Source: Methylomagnum ishizawai
GTDB taxonomy: Bacteria; Pseudomonadota; Gammaproteobacteria; Methylococcales; Methylomonadaceae
DNA length: 64,000 nt
Direction of reading: 5' to 3'
Assembly (NCBI GenBank): GCA_945861705.1
Contig: CAMAVM010000005.1
Span: forward strand, 1-64,000
Shown here: one piece after another, positions 7,585-18,676 of the stretch
Numbering within the stretch: position 1 is the first letter of the stretch
How the letters are laid out: every line of letters begins with the position of its first letter
Made by a program: the position numbers and the translations under genes
Notes under the pieces: model-generated
What the model saw: only the letters and a program-made list of their open reading frames with translations
Told to the model about the DNA's origin: nothing
Databases searched by the model: none

Positions 7585-9090
7585 CTATTCGACCGTATCA
7601 GTTTGAATTTGCGTTGTAGCGTTCATTTCCCCTTGAACTGCACTTATCTTGCGTGACCAAGTTTTTTGTAATTCTTTAGGCAAGTTTTTACTTTCTACAT
7701 TTGCTTGTTCAGAGCTGATAAACGAGCCATAAAGCAAAATAAACCGGTCTCTACCCTTCTTAGTTTTCGTCTTAAGATACTTTAAGTTCTGCCCTAATTC
7801 CTGATGTCTTTGCATCACTTCGATAAGGGTTTGCTCGTTTGACAATACCATCAGTTGTAAGGTGATATTTTCAACAGGCTGCTCCATTAACCATTGTCCA
7901 CCTTCATCCAAAGGCAAAGGCATAGGTATGGCTATGGGTGCTTGATCTGTTGCCGTGACTGGCTCGGTTGCTTGCGGAGTATTTGCTGGCTGACTAGGAT
8001 TTTCTTTCACTTGAGCAGCAATAGGTGCTTGCTGTAAATGGGATTCATCACGCTTTAAGCCCTCTTCAATCATCGCATGACTGTGCGAATCATTGATGAC
8101 ATCATTTCTGGTTTCCCCCGAAATGCTGGCATTTGATGTTTCGGTTGATTGCTGCGCTGGTGGCGGCATGGACGTTTCTGACGATTGATTCTCAGCTTGA
8201 GCTTGATTAACTTGAGCTGCTTGTGTCGATGTCGTCAATGCTTGCTGAATTTCCTCACTATTTTGCTGCTTAGTTTCAGCAATCGCTACCTTTGCAGCAA
8301 CTATTTTCGGTCTGGAACTCCACCACTGCACACCTAACGCAACAAAAATCAAGCCGATAACGGCATAAATGAGGATGGCCTTGGAATAGTCGACTTTATT
8401 GTGGCTATCGTCTTTGGGCAACTGGGCAAGTATATTACCCGGTATGCCATGAGTTTCACGATAAAGTGTTGCCACCATGCTTTCATTGATGGCGCTGAAC
8501 TGAATCCTTGGTCTGTGCAATGTCGATAAATACTCCAAATATTCACCACATTGTTTTTCTGATAGCGGCGGAATTTCTATTTGATAGCAATCTTCGATAG
8601 CAGGGTCAGTGCCGTTTTTTAAATAGAGTTCGCTGTGTGTCAGGGCAAAAATAACCCGTAAAATAGGCTTTCCGTCGGTAAATGAAAGGATTTTTTCAAT
8701 CAAACCTGGAGCCAGATTGCCTGCATCATCAACCACCAGCACAACGCGCATATTCCAGCCAGCCATTCTGTCAAAGATGTTAGGTAACGGCTGGGGCTTA
8801 AGATCAGGCATATTCTGCGATATTTTTTCGCCTATCAATGTCTGAATTTTTTCAAGCGTGACTTGGCTGTCAGCCTGCACCCAACAAAATATCCAGGATT
8901 CTATTGTGGTTTCCTGAAAACCCTTAAGCAACAGGGTTTTACCGATACCTTCTGGGCCGCAAACAACAATCGCATGAGCCAAGTTAGCAACGAGATGATG
9001 TAACAGATCAAGCTTTTCGGTGCGTTCTCTGCTTATCAAGGGATACGCTAAAACGGAATGCTTTTTTTGAGTGTTCAATGGCGTTTTCAC
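7585..9090 (-). CDS. damX: DamX-like protein: AAA ATPase domain, transmembrane helix, SPOR domain
   Basis: 501 residues. An ExeA-like AAA domain comes first with Walker A GPEGIGKT at 45-52 and Walker B VVLVVDD; a single transmembrane helix ([19 protein letters not shown]) lies around 237-256. A long Gln/Ala/Thr-rich periplasmic linker follows, and a C-terminal SPOR domain ([24 protein letters not shown]) that binds denuded peptidoglycan at the septum. E. coli DamX has a degenerate ATPase region; here the P-loop looks intact. Position between aroB and hemE is the standard gammaproteobacterial one and fits a cell-division role. Confidence 0.85.
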   Translation of the reverse strand: MKTPLNTQKKHSVLAYPLISRERTEKLDLLHHLVANLAHAIVVCGPEGIGKTLLLKGFQETTIESWIFCWVQADSQVTLEKIQTLIGEKISQNMPDLKPQPLPNIFDRMAGWNMRVVLVVDDAGNLAPGLIEKILSFTDGKPILRVIFALTHSELYLKNGTDPAIEDCYQIEIPPLSEKQCGEYLEYLSTLHRPRIQFSAINESMVATLYRETHGIPGNILAQLPKDDSHNKVDYSKAILIYAVIGLIFVALGVQWWSSRPKIVAAKVAIAETKQQNSEEIQQALTTSTQAAQVNQAQAENQSSETSMPPPAQQSTETSNASISGETRNDVINDSHSHAMIEEGLKRDESHLQQAPIAAQVKENPSQPANTPQATEPVTATDQAPIAIPMPLPLDEGGQWLMEQPVENITLQLMVLSNEQTLIEVMQRHQELGQNLKYLKTKTKKGRDRFILLYGSFISSEQANVESKNLPKELQKTWSRKISAVQGEMNATTQIQTDTVE

Positions 9091-9103
9091 GGGATATTGG
9101 TAA

Positions 9104-10183
9104 TCAACTTCTATAGGATGCTAATGTTGTGTGTAACAACTTTTCATCAACGCCCACGGGTAAGGTCGCTAGCCCTATGGCTTTTAGCAAAATTAGCCTG
9201 ATGTCACCATCGACATTTTTCTTGTCTACTGACATAAATTTTATGAATTGCTCAGGACTTAGTGCATTGGGCGGATAAACTGGAAGCTTGGCTCTTTTGA
9301 AAAGAACAATAATCCTTTCGACATCGCTATCATTTAACCAACCTTTGCGTCTGGAAAGATCCGCTGCCTGACACGTACCAATGGCAACCGCTTCGCCGTG
9401 CAAGTATTCGCCATAACCCAACCCTGTTTCGATAGCATGACCAAAGGTATGGCCTAAATTCAACGTTGCCCGAACACCTGATTCAGTCTCATCTTCGGCA
9501 ACGACCTCGGCCTTATTGATGCAAGAACGCTCTATAGCGAAAGCCAAGGCTTGCTTATCCCTTGCCAATAAAGCATCCATATTGTCTTCCAGCCAACCAA
9601 AAAACTCAGCATCCCTAATCAGGCCATATTTAATCACTTCGGCAAGACCTGCGGACAATTGGCGATCATCAAGGGAATCCAGGACATCAGTATCAGCGAT
9701 AACACATTGCGGCTGGTAAAATGCGCCAATCATATTCTTGCCCAGGGGATGATTGACCCCCGTTTTCCCACCTACGGACGAATCGACTTGCGCCAGCAAT
9801 GTCGTCGGAATTTGGATGAAGGGAATGCCACGCTGGTAACAAGCTGCCGCAAAACCGCCCATATCGCCAATAACACCACCACCCAAGGCGATTACCGTCG
9901 CACTACGACCAAATTTGTTTGCCAATAAGGTATCAAATATTTGAGTAAGTACATCAAGGGATTTGTGTTGCTCACCATCTGGCAGGATTACTTGAGCGAC
10001 TTCGTAAGCCTTAAGCTGCTCTAAAACCGTACCCAAATATAAAGCCGCGACTTTTTCGTTGGTCACCACCATGACCTGCTTGGCTTTAATGTGCTTAATA
10101 TAAAGCTCCGTTTGATCTAACAAGCCACAACCTATGTATATAGGGTAGCGACGATCACCTAGCTCTACTTGTAGTGTGTTCAT
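9104..10183 (-). CDS. aroB: 3-dehydroquinate synthase
   Basis: 359 residues, usual length. NAD-binding [19 protein letters not shown], then [19 protein letters not shown] and [11 protein letters not shown], and zinc-binding HTFGHAIE and HGEAVAIG are present. It converts DAHP to 3-dehydroquinate, the second shikimate step. Three bases separate it from aroK upstream and 13 from damX downstream; all three are cotranscribed. Confidence 0.97.
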   Translation of the reverse strand: MNTLQVELGDRRYPIYIGCGLLDQTELYIKHIKAKQVMVVTNEKVAALYLGTVLEQLKAYEVAQVILPDGEQHKSLDVLTQIFDTLLANKFGRSATVIALGGGVIGDMGGFAAACYQRGIPFIQIPTTLLAQVDSSVGGKTGVNHPLGKNMIGAFYQPQCVIADTDVLDSLDDRQLSAGLAEVIKYGLIRDAEFFGWLEDNMDALLARDKQALAFAIERSCINKAEVVAEDETESGVRATLNLGHTFGHAIETGLGYGEYLHGEAVAIGTCQAADLSRRKGWLNDSDVERIIVLFKRAKLPVYPPNALSPEQFIKFMSVDKKNVDGDIRLILLKAIGLATLPVGVDEKLLHTTLASYRS

Positions 10184-10186
10184 GCC

Positions 10187-10717
10187 TTATTGGTTGGGAT
10201 GATTGACCGCGTTGTATTCTTCAAGAATGCGGTTAACGACCGTTTTACTTTTATGAATGCCGGTATCTATCTTGAAATCAGAACAAGCTAAGTACAAAGG
10301 CTGACGTTGTTCAAATAGCAGTTGTAAGCGTTCTTTGGGATTATCCGTCTTTAATAATGGGCGTTGAGTATCACGGCGGGTACGTTCTAAAATTCTTTCC
10401 ACAGAGCATTGCAAATAAACAACATAGCCATTGTCTTTGAGTACCTTACGGTTTTCTTCACGCAAGATAGCACCGCCGCCAGTGGCAAGCACGATGCCTT
10501 TTATCTGGGTCAGTTTCTGGATCATTTTCTGCTCACGATCCCTAAAGCCCTCCTCGCCTTCAAATTCGAAGATGGTTGGAATATCAACCCCAGTACTTTC
10601 TTCAACAGCCTTGTCACTGTCATAAAACGGCATCGACAGGGATTTTGCCAATTGCCTGCCTATGGTGGTCTTACCAGCCCCCATAAGGCCTATTAAATAA
10701 ATGTTCTCCAATGTCAT
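10187..10717 (-). CDS. aroK: Shikimate kinase
   Basis: 176 residues. Walker A GLMGAGKTT (10-18), shikimate-binding DSD (33-35) and FRDRE (58-62), GGG (80-82) and the lid QRPLL (118-122) are all visible. Phosphorylates shikimate at O3 with ATP. First gene of the aro block, 24 bases before the hairpin that terminates pilQ. Confidence 0.96.
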   Translation of the reverse strand: MTLENIYLIGLMGAGKTTIGRQLAKSLSMPFYDSDKAVEESTGVDIPTIFEFEGEEGFRDREQKMIQKLTQIKGIVLATGGGAILREENRKVLKDNGYVVYLQCSVERILERTRRDTQRPLLKTDNPKERLQLLFEQRQPLYLACSDFKIDTGIHKSKTVVNRILEEYNAVNHPNQ

Positions 10718-10740
10718 CCAGTGCTGTATTTCAACGCATT

Positions 10741-10767
10741 AAAAAGGGGGCATTATGCCCCCTTTTT
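10741..10767 (-). terminator. Terminator downstream of pilQ
   Basis: Perfect 12-bp inverted repeat AAAAAGGGGGCA/TGCCCCCTTTTT with a 3-base loop, ending in Ts on either strand. It lies 18 bases after the pilQ stop and separates the pil operon from aroK. Confidence 0.9.
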
Positions 10768-10784
10768 GCCCTAAGTTGAAGCGG

Positions 10785-13110
10785 TCAGTTTGTCGCCACG
10801 TTATCTTTGACAATTTTTGGCGTGACAAAAATCAACAATTCAGTTTTGTTATCCAATTTACTATTTCTTTTAAACAAGAACCCAACGCCAGGCAAATCAC
10901 CAAAAAATGGCACTTTATTCGTTTGATTATCAATGGTTTCCTGAAAGGCACCACCTAAAACGACTGTTTCGCCGTCCATAACATGGACATTGGTTTCCAG
11001 CTCTTGCTTGTTAATGCCAAAGCCGCCTGGAGTTTCCTGTCCCCTGGCATCTTTGGTGACTTTTAATGCCATTACGATACTGCCGCTGGGCGTGATTTGC
11101 GGTGTCACATCCAATGACAACACGGCATCCTTGAATATGGTCGTCGTACCTTGGATACCGGTACTGACATAAGGTATTTCTTCACCCTGCTTGATAGTCG
11201 CTTGGCAACGATCAGAGGTCATTACCCTCGGGTTAGAAAGCAATTCGCCCTGGCCTTGATCTTGCAAGGCTTGCAATTCCAGATTCAGTACATAATCGGC
11301 TGCTCTTGCCAAGGTCATACCTAATGCCCCATAAGGTGTCCGACCTATGCCAGCAAGACCGAGATCAACGAGTGAGCTGTTTAGTGTTCCAATATTGCCG
11401 TTTGCATCTGCTTGAGCATTACTGTTTCCTTGAGTTCCACTACCCCCCAATAGCAAATGATTTACGTGAACCTACAGCAGCCTGCTTACCAACACCAAAC
11501 TTAACACCTAACGCTTTCGCAAAGTTATTGGATGCCTGGGCAATTCTTACCTCTATCATCACTTGCCGAACGGGAACATCAAGCTTACGGATCAGTTTTT
11601 TGGCTTCTTCCAAGCGTTTTGCCGTCTCACGTACGATTAGGGTATTCGTCCTTGCATCGACAACTGCAGAACCCCGCCCAGATAGAACCCTGAATTGGTC
11701 ATTTTGGGTAGTACCACTCGCGCCTTGACCTGATTGGGTTTGCCCTTGAGACTGCTGTTGCCCCTGCCCTTGACCGCCACTCTGAAAACCTTGCGAACCC
11801 GAAGAGGAAGATCCACCAGAACTTGAGCCTGATGAATTACTCGCACCACAAGCACCAAAAGCACCGGTATCTAACCCATTCAGCAAATTCCTGAAATTTT
11901 CCGCTCTAGCATAATTGATCTTAATGTACTCGGTAACCAGAGGTTCCAGCTGTTCAACAACTTGCTCAGTGGCTTGTTGTTTTTCTTTATATTCTTTAAT
12001 CCTGCCGACTGGCGCAATCAAAATGACATTACCAGATTCAAATTTTTCTAGGCCTTTGGTCATCATGATGAAGTCTAAGGCTTCATCCCAAGGCACGTCA
12101 TCCATCTTCAAGGTAATTGTTCCGGTTACATCGTCACCAGCCACCACATTCTGACCAGTGAATTCCGCCAAAATGGCAATTACGCTACGTATATCAATGT
12201 CTTGGAAGTTTAAGGATAATCTGTCGCCTCGGTATTTCTCCCGTTTGCTGTCGAGAACTTCTTTCTCTTCATTAGTCAAAGGTCGAAACTCAACCGTCAA
12301 TAAACCTTCCGACTGAAACAAGGAATAATCGTAAAGACTGTTTTGCATCCCCGCGATAATGGTTGTTTCACGACTTGTCGAGGTCGCCGAAATGGTTTTG
12401 ACTGGCGTTGCGAATTCGGAAACATCCAGCCGTTTGGATAAATTTTCAGGCAATCGAGTGTTTATAAAACTTAACACGACATTGCCGCCTTCTTCCTTGG
12501 TATTGACGATAGTATCGGGGTTTGCCAGTGAAACCAAGATGCGTCCCTCGCCATTGTCACCCCGCTTAAAATCGATACCTCTAATACCTTGCTCAGGCAT
12601 CAAACCGGCGGCTACTGAGGACGGCGTGGATTTCCTGATGTACGGCATCGTTGCCGCTTTAACAGGCATGGCTGTTGCTGCTCGCGCATTATTTAAAGAC
12701 AACAACACTTTATTGCCTTCAACTTTGGTATCAAAAGCGGATGGTTCAACAAGATTTACCACCACACGCACTCTATCCGCCGCTTCTGCAACATAGATAC
12801 TGCTCACCGCACCTTGATTTACCGGATACATTTTTTTATCAAGTCCGTTTGCTACACCCGGAAAATCCAAGGCAATCCGTGCAGGATTGTCAGTTTGGAA
12901 TACTTTAGGCGCAATAGCAGGACCACTCATTTCCATCTGTATTTGGATTTTATCGCCTGCCAAGGCAGCCACATCAACGCCAGTTATAGTGAGCCCCGCA
13001 GCTTTAACAAATGTAATTTGGAATAGTAATAAAAATAAGCTCAAACTAATGTGCGTAATCCGTGACCGCGCCATTTTGTTACACATGATATCACCTTGTT
13101 TATTATTCAT
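10785..13110 (-). pseudogene. pilQ: Type IV pilus secretin PilQ, split by a +1 change in a G6 tract
   Basis: Two frames make up one secretin. 13110-11440 carries a signal peptide, two AMIN domains (about 40-290), the short STN-like domain (LSLNFQDIDIRSVIAILAEF), the secretin N domain with a Ser/Gly/Gln-rich insert, and RQVMIEVRIAQASNNFA. 11456-10785 carries the membrane-inserting secretin domain (GELLSNPRVMTSDRCQATI, VPFFGDLPGVGFLFKRN) and the end ELLIFVTPKIV. The frames switch at six Gs (C6 at 11443-11448 on the plus strand). Five Gs would read SFAIGGSGTQGN and restore about 770 residues. PilQ is the outer-membrane pore for the pilus fibre. The rest of the operon is intact, so a read error or a switchable tract is more likely than decay. 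Confidence 0.9.
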
Positions 13111-13125
13111 TTATTGACCTCAAAA

Positions 13126-13686
13126 TCACTCTGTTAAAGCTAATGAAGTTTGTTGTTCGCGCCAAGCACCCGGCTTATCAGGAACAATTTCCATTAATTC
13201 AATCTTATCGGTCAGTATGCGGATGATTTTTCCGTAATTCTTGCCCATATAATTTCCAACTTGTACGCGGTAAATGGTTTTATCGCTGGCTTTCACCAAG
13301 CCCCATAAGCTGGCTTTCATGGTTACTGTACCTACCATTCTCAGATCTTCTAGCGGGAAAGCTTCCAACTCTTCTTTGCGTCGTGAGATATCTGGCTTTA
13401 TGCCATCTCCTGTTGCAACGCTGGTATCTTCGGCTTCTTCTGATTCACTTATGGATTTAAAAGGATCACGCAAACCTTCCGGCTTAAACACAAAGGACTC
13501 AACCGGTTTAACTTCCGGTAATGGTTCGATGGTACCCTTGGGCTTGGCTTTCACATCCACGATATATTGCTGTAAATCTGAGAAATTATTATCACCGCAA
13601 CCACCCAGTAATACTGCTAAAAACAAGGGTAACAACAGCAAATTCAATCGGCTACGACTTATCAAAAGTGACTTTTTGTCTTCCAT
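13126..13686 (-). CDS. pilP: Type IV pilus assembly lipoprotein PilP
   Basis: 186 residues. Lipoprotein signal with LLGGCGD lipobox around residue 30, a Pro-rich linker, the LRDPFKSIS segment typical of PilP, and a C-terminal beta-domain (RMVGTVTMKASLWGLVKAS, YRVQVGNYMGKNYGKI). PilP links the PilNO inner-membrane complex to the PilQ secretin. It lies 15 bases before pilQ and abuts pilO. Confidence 0.93.
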   Translation of the reverse strand: MEDKKSLLISRSRLNLLLLPLFLAVLLGGCGDNNFSDLQQYIVDVKAKPKGTIEPLPEVKPVESFVFKPEGLRDPFKSISESEEAEDTSVATGDGIKPDISRRKEELEAFPLEDLRMVGTVTMKASLWGLVKASDKTIYRVQVGNYMGKNYGKIIRILTDKIELMEIVPDKPGAWREQQTSLALTE

Positions 13687-14340
13687 TTACTTGCTCCCCC
13701 TTCTTTTGTTTCCGGGAGATTGTGCTTCTGCGACTTGCTGTTCATTATAGGTTTTGACTATTGCGTCCATTACCATCGCATCGTCTGCCGTATTATTAGC
13801 ACTGCCTGCGACAGCCGCCACCTTAACCACTGGTGTCATTTTTACATCGTGTACAGTAACGATTCTAGGTAATGCCGCTAATCCACTGACAAACAAACTA
13901 AGCTCTTCATACTTGCCGATCACTTGGATATTGATGGGCAACTCTGAGTAAAAATCCTTGGCAATCGGCACACCGGGCTGGAACAATCTGAATTCTAAGC
14001 CGCTTGCCAAGCCGGTTTGAGAAATATCAACCAGCAAACTAGCCACTTCCTCTTGGGTAGGCATCTGTTTAATCATTATAGCTAACGACGTTTCAATCTG
14101 CGCCAATTGATCGCGGTAATCTTGGAGATTGACTGATTTTCGTTGCTTGCCTTCAAAATCCGTTTTTAAGTCGAGTTCTTTCTTTTCAGCCGCTGCAAGC
14201 TCTTCTAATTGACCAAAAGTATCCAGATAAACCCAAGCTGCCGCCAAAAACGCGCAAATAATCGCAACAACGACCACTTTTACCGGTGCTGGCCATGACC
14301 CTGCTGTATTAATATCCCAATTAATTTCCGACAGGTTCAT
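13687..14340 (-). CDS. pilO: Type IV pilus inner-membrane protein PilO
   Basis: 217 residues. One N-terminal transmembrane helix (VKVVVVAIICAFLAAAWVYL), a coiled coil (LEELAAAEKKELDLKTDFEG) and a ferredoxin-like periplasmic domain. Dimerises with PilN in the alignment complex. It overlaps pilN by four bases, and pilP starts right at its end. Confidence 0.93.
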   Translation of the reverse strand: MNLSEINWDINTAGSWPAPVKVVVVAIICAFLAAAWVYLDTFGQLEELAAAEKKELDLKTDFEGKQRKSVNLQDYRDQLAQIETSLAIMIKQMPTQEEVASLLVDISQTGLASGLEFRLFQPGVPIAKDFYSELPINIQVIGKYEELSLFVSGLAALPRIVTVHDVKMTPVVKVAAVAGSANNTADDAMVMDAIVKTYNEQQVAEAQSPGNKRRGSK

Positions 14341-14912
14341 CGTTTTACCTCTTTCTCAGCTTCGGTCATTTTTTTACCCAGTTTTGCACGCATGATGAAA
14401 TCGCTATTTTGCTCAACATTGGTTTTATCTGGCGATTTGATCACATCAAGTTTGGGCGTTTGCAACCAGGCGGATGCCTCGACAGCACGCATAAACGCAG
14501 AAACGCGGGCATTTGACTGGGTTTTACCTTCAAAGGTAAGTTCTGAACCCATTTGAGAAAACTTGGTTAGAAAAACGCCGTCTGGGGTAGTTCTGGGAAT
14601 TTCATCGAATAAATGCACAATTTCAGGCCGACTTTCTTGTAACCGTTGCACGAGATCAATTTTAGCCAACAATTTGCTTTTCTTTTCCCCAATGGTTTTA
14701 ACTTCGACAATTTTTTTGTCCAGTAATGCGACTTCTTCTTCCAGTACCTTATTTCTTTGCTCTTGATAATCCTTCATCCCAGAAATGTAAAGGTGAACCA
14801 ACCCCATAACAATGACGGTAGCCAGTGCAGCTAAGGCAATATAGGATATAAATTCCTTTTTCTTTAGTTGGCGCTGTTCTTCGCGCCAAGGGAGTAGATT
14901 GATTTTTGCCAT
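14337..14912 (-). CDS. pilN: Type IV pilus inner-membrane protein PilN
   Basis: I take ATG 14912 as the start (MAKINLLPWREEQRQLKKKE): the NLLPWRE cytoplasmic motif that binds PilM belongs at the very N-terminus. About 191 residues: transmembrane helix YIALAALATVIVMGLVHLYI, a coiled coil, then the PilN fold. A longer frame from 14942 would run 30 bases into pilM and is not needed. The gene meets the pilM stop at 14912-14914. Confidence 0.93.
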   Translation of the reverse strand: MAKINLLPWREEQRQLKKKEFISYIALAALATVIVMGLVHLYISGMKDYQEQRNKVLEEEVALLDKKIVEVKTIGEKKSKLLAKIDLVQRLQESRPEIVHLFDEIPRTTPDGVFLTKFSQMGSELTFEGKTQSNARVSAFMRAVEASAWLQTPKLDVIKSPDKTNVEQNSDFIMRAKLGKKMTEAEKEVKR

Positions 14913-15973
14913 TAATCGAAACTCCTTAGTGCCAATCCACATGCCAACATTAACGCGGGCGCATCGGCACTCAAGGCTTGTGGTTTCACTTTATTGGAAA
15001 GTGCCATACTGATAAATGGATTTGCGGTGTAGACAGTAATCCCTAAGGTTTGCTCGACTATGCTATCAATCCCCGGAATAGAAGCACAGCCACCGGCGAG
15101 AACAATGCCATCAACACTCCGATTGGCACTGGATGATATAAAAAACTGCATGGATCTGGAAATTTGCTGCGCCATTGCTTTCTTGAATGGCTCTAACACA
15201 TCGACAATGTAGCTCTCAGGCAAACCACCGCGTTTTTTTGCTAATCCTGCTTCTTCATAAGAAAAGCCATAACGCCGTTGAATTTCCTCGGTAAGCTGTT
15301 TCCCGCCGAAACCCTGTTCTCTGGTGTAAACGGTACGACCATCATGGACAATGTTCAAAGTCGCCATAGTTGCACCCACATCGGCAATGGCATAGGTCTT
15401 GCCCTCACCAAAGCCTTCTAATTGGTCAGCCAGCAAAGTAAAGGCATTTTCTATGGCGAATGCTTCAACATCTACAATTCTAGTTTTCAAGCCTGCTTTG
15501 GTTAAAGCCTCAACACGGTCATTAACATTTTCTTTTCTCGATGCGACGAGCAACACGTCAAGCAACAGCGGGTTGGCTTCATTTACCCTCTGAACTTCAA
15601 AATCCAGATTTACCTCATCGAGCGCATAAGGCACATATTGCGATGCTTCATCCAAGACTTGATCTTCAATTTCGCTGTCACCCATATTAGCAGGGATGGT
15701 TATAACCTTCGACATAACGGCTGACCCCGAAACCGCAACACAGGCTTCGCGTAGCTTTGTGCCAGACTGTTTGGTGGCGACCGATATTGCTTCAGCAATG
15801 ATGTCGGTATTAGCGATATTCTTATCGACAAATGCCTCTTGCGTTAAGGGAACCACTGCGTAACTCTCAACGCGGTAACGGGTACCTACTTTGCTTAATT
15901 CCAGTAACTTGACAGCGGCAGTGCTAATATCCAGACCGAGTACCGCATTCTGTTTCTGATTAAACCAGCCCAT
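14912..15973 (-). CDS. pilM: Type IV pilus assembly ATPase-like PilM
   Basis: 353 residues, actin/FtsA-like fold: MGWFNQKQNAVLGLDISTAA (phosphate 1 loop), AIADVGATMATLNIV (phosphate 2) and GIVLAGGCASIPGID (adenosine motif). Cytoplasmic partner of the PilN N-terminal peptide. First gene of pilMNOPQ, transcribed divergently from mrcA across a 200-base gap. Confidence 0.95.
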   Translation of the reverse strand: MGWFNQKQNAVLGLDISTAAVKLLELSKVGTRYRVESYAVVPLTQEAFVDKNIANTDIIAEAISVATKQSGTKLREACVAVSGSAVMSKVITIPANMGDSEIEDQVLDEASQYVPYALDEVNLDFEVQRVNEANPLLLDVLLVASRKENVNDRVEALTKAGLKTRIVDVEAFAIENAFTLLADQLEGFGEGKTYAIADVGATMATLNIVHDGRTVYTREQGFGGKQLTEEIQRRYGFSYEEAGLAKKRGGLPESYIVDVLEPFKKAMAQQISRSMQFFISSSANRSVDGIVLAGGCASIPGIDSIVEQTLGITVYTANPFISMALSNKVKPQALSADAPALMLACGLALRSFD

Positions 15974-16175
15974 GAAACGCCCTTATTTCGTTAAAATTAT
16001 CCTGATATTACAATCTTGATGTCCCGAACACCATCAAGCAAGCTAAATTATCACTCGCAGAAGTATAGTAGTCTTTTCTAATTTCATCCTAAAAAATATT
16101 CAATTTATTTGTTTTCTGTGTTGCTATATACTCGCAAGCTGATTTTTAGACGCACTCTGGTAACAAAAGAAGCTA
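15974..16175. promoter_or_regulatory. Divergent promoter region pilM / mrcA
   Basis: About 200 AT-rich bases between two divergent genes. A TATACT at about 16127-16132 is a possible -10 for mrcA, with no good -35 17 bases before it. No clear sigma-54 (GG-N10-GC) site was seen for pilM. Confidence 0.35.
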
Positions 16176-18533
16176 TTGACCCCCTTAAAAAGGCATTGCC
16201 TTGGCAGCCCACATAAAAACTCATCCCGATTACTTGTGTCAATAAAATCGCAAAACGGCAGCATACTGAAATGGTTCGCTATTTTTTTTGTGCTACTCGT
16301 AACTGGCTTGGTCGGTACAGGCTACTTCATGTACCAACGCTTGTCTGCAAATCTGCCAGACATTAAGACTTTGCACGATGTACGCTACGAAATGCCCTTA
16401 AGCATTTATAGCAAAGATAAGGTTTTAATTGCCCAATTTGGTGGTAACAAGCGCATTCCCGTCAAAATCGAAAACGTTCCCAAACAGCTTATCAATGCGT
16501 TTGTTGCTTCCGAAGATGACGGCTTTTTTGAACATTCTGGTGTTGACTACAAAGGCTTGATTAGGGCAGGCATACAACTGTTAGTAACCGGAAAGAAAAA
16601 GCAGGGGGGCAGCACCATTACCATGCAGGTAACGCGTAATTTCTTGCTTTCCAATGAAAAAACCTACACTCGCAAGCTGAAAGAAATCATACTTGCCTTA
16701 AAAATTGAAAGAGAATATCCAAAAAACAAGATTCTTGAGCTGTATTTGAATCAAATTTACATGGGTCATAGCGCTTATGGCATCGCAGCAGCAGCACAGA
16801 CTTACTACGGCAAATCGCTAAAGGATTTAACACTGGCAGAACAAGCCATGATTGCTGGCTTACCTAAAGCACCCTCTGCTTACAATCCAATTACTAACGA
16901 AGATCGCGCCATTGAACGGCGTAATTACGTTCTACAACGGATGTTAGAGCTTAATTATATTTCCCAAGCCGACTTTGAAGCCGCCAGCGAGGAGGCTTCA
17001 ACGGCGAAACTGCAATATCATTCATCCGATGTATCAGTTCCTCACATTGCAGAAATGGTCAGGCAGTACGCTTATGAAAAATATGGCGAAGAAGCTTATA
17101 CATTAGGACTAAAAATCCATACTACCATTGATTCTTCACTGCAAAAAGCAGCAGAACAAGCGTTGTGGAATTCATTACATTCTTATGACGAACGCCACGG
17201 CTATCGCACCAAAAAGCCTGCCACCGATGAGGGCAAAGAAACGCCTATTCGTACCAGCCCTGTGATTGGCGATACCCTGGCTGCTACAATCACATCCACC
17301 AGTAATAATGGCATCGAAGCAACGCTCTATAATGGTAAAGCCATCGATATTCCGTGGAAGAATAGCAAATGGGCAATCGTTAAAGCCAAAAAGCAGCTAA
17401 GTGTTAACGCGCCTATACGAGTGAGGCTATCGAAAAAAGGCAACTGGATGTTGACACAAGTCCCTGAAGTTGAAGGGGCTTTTGTCTCGCTAAATCCTGC
17501 TGATGGTGCAGTTTTGGCATTGGTTGGAGGCTTTGAATATAATAAGAACAAATTCAACCGTGCAACTCAAGCCAAAAGACAACCCGGCTCCGGCTTTAAA
17601 CCCATTATTTACACAACGGCGCTCGAGGAAGGCTACACCGCAGCCAGCATGATAAATGACGCACCCCTGGCAATATACGACCCTAGCCTAGGCAGAATAT
17701 GGAAGCCCGAAAACTCCACCAAAAAATTCTACGGCCCTACCAGCCTTAGAAAAGGTCTGACCTTTTCGAGAAATATGGTTGCAATTCAGCTATTGAAGGA
17801 AATGGGCATAGCCAAAGGGATTGCAACTGGCTTACGCTTTGGCTTTACGAAGGAGCAACTACCGCCCGGCTTATCACTCGCATTAGGCAGCGGCTACGCA
17901 TCACCTCTGCAAATGGCTAGGATGTATGCAGTATTTGCCAACGGCGGCTTTCTAGTAGACCCCTATTTTATTGAACAGATTGAGTCCCGCGAGGGTAAAA
18001 TAATTTTTCAGGCAAACCCCAAAACCGCCTGTTCCTCGTGCAAAAATACCGCTCAAACAGAACAAAATCAAGCGCCTAGAATAATCTCACCTGGGGTTAA
18101 TTTCATCATGAATTCGTTAATGCGGGATGTGATAAAACTCGGAACAGCAACAGATGCCAGAGTTCTGGGACGTAGTGATTTGGCAGGGAAAACAGGTACC
18201 ACAAACGACCAACGCGATGCCTGGTTCAACGGCTTTACACCCGCGCACGTAGCCTCTACCTGGGTCGGGTTCGACAATTTTAAACCGCTAGGACATTATG
18301 AAACAGGGGGAGCGGCAGCATTGCCGATGTGGATAGAGTATATGCGAACTGCTCTAAAAAACACGCCAGTTGCAACCTTTGCACCACCCAATGACGTTTT
18401 CAAAAAAGGTGCGGAATATATCCAAAAGGGCGTTGTACTTAAGAAACTAGCCGCAATTCCTGCCACCAAAAAAGCTGTTACAGAAGCAACCAAACGTTTG
18501 ATTAAGGAAAAACCCGTGGAAGCACTGTTTTAG
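16176..18533 (+). CDS. mrcA: Penicillin-binding protein 1A (bifunctional transglycosylase/transpeptidase)
   Basis: Up to 785 residues. One N-terminal membrane anchor (WFAIFFVLLVTGLVGTGYFM), the GT51 domain with EDDGFFEHSGVD and GGSTITMQ, an OB-like region, and the transpeptidase with SxxK in PGSGFK, SRN in FSRNMV and KTGTT. It polymerises and crosslinks peptidoglycan. The 5' end is unsure: TTG at 16176 gives 785 aa, GTG at 16236 gives 765 aa (starting MSIKSQNG), neither with a strong ribosome site. Opposite pilM, the standard gammaproteobacterial neighbourhood. Confidence 0.95.
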   Translation: MTPLKRHCLGSPHKNSSRLLVSIKSQNGSILKWFAIFFVLLVTGLVGTGYFMYQRLSANLPDIKTLHDVRYEMPLSIYSKDKVLIAQFGGNKRIPVKIENVPKQLINAFVASEDDGFFEHSGVDYKGLIRAGIQLLVTGKKKQGGSTITMQVTRNFLLSNEKTYTRKLKEIILALKIEREYPKNKILELYLNQIYMGHSAYGIAAAAQTYYGKSLKDLTLAEQAMIAGLPKAPSAYNPITNEDRAIERRNYVLQRMLELNYISQADFEAASEEASTAKLQYHSSDVSVPHIAEMVRQYAYEKYGEEAYTLGLKIHTTIDSSLQKAAEQALWNSLHSYDERHGYRTKKPATDEGKETPIRTSPVIGDTLAATITSTSNNGIEATLYNGKAIDIPWKNSKWAIVKAKKQLSVNAPIRVRLSKKGNWMLTQVPEVEGAFVSLNPADGAVLALVGGFEYNKNKFNRATQAKRQPGSGFKPIIYTTALEEGYTAASMINDAPLAIYDPSLGRIWKPENSTKKFYGPTSLRKGLTFSRNMVAIQLLKEMGIAKGIATGLRFGFTKEQLPPGLSLALGSGYASPLQMARMYAVFANGGFLVDPYFIEQIESREGKIIFQANPKTACSSCKNTAQTEQNQAPRIISPGVNFIMNSLMRDVIKLGTATDARVLGRSDLAGKTGTTNDQRDAWFNGFTPAHVASTWVGFDNFKPLGHYETGGAAALPMWIEYMRTALKNTPVATFAPPNDVFKKGAEYIQKGVVLKKLAAIPATKKAVTEATKRLIKEKPVEALF

Positions 18534-18676
18534 TGCTACTTATCACCTAAGTAGATGCTAATGACTGCTTAGTTACGTTCATGGTAAGAAAAACCTCACG
18601 AATCGTCCGAACCTGTAGAAGAACTTATTCAGAGCTTCCCCGAATAAGCACCTCCAAAAAGTAACTTCTGAAAACC

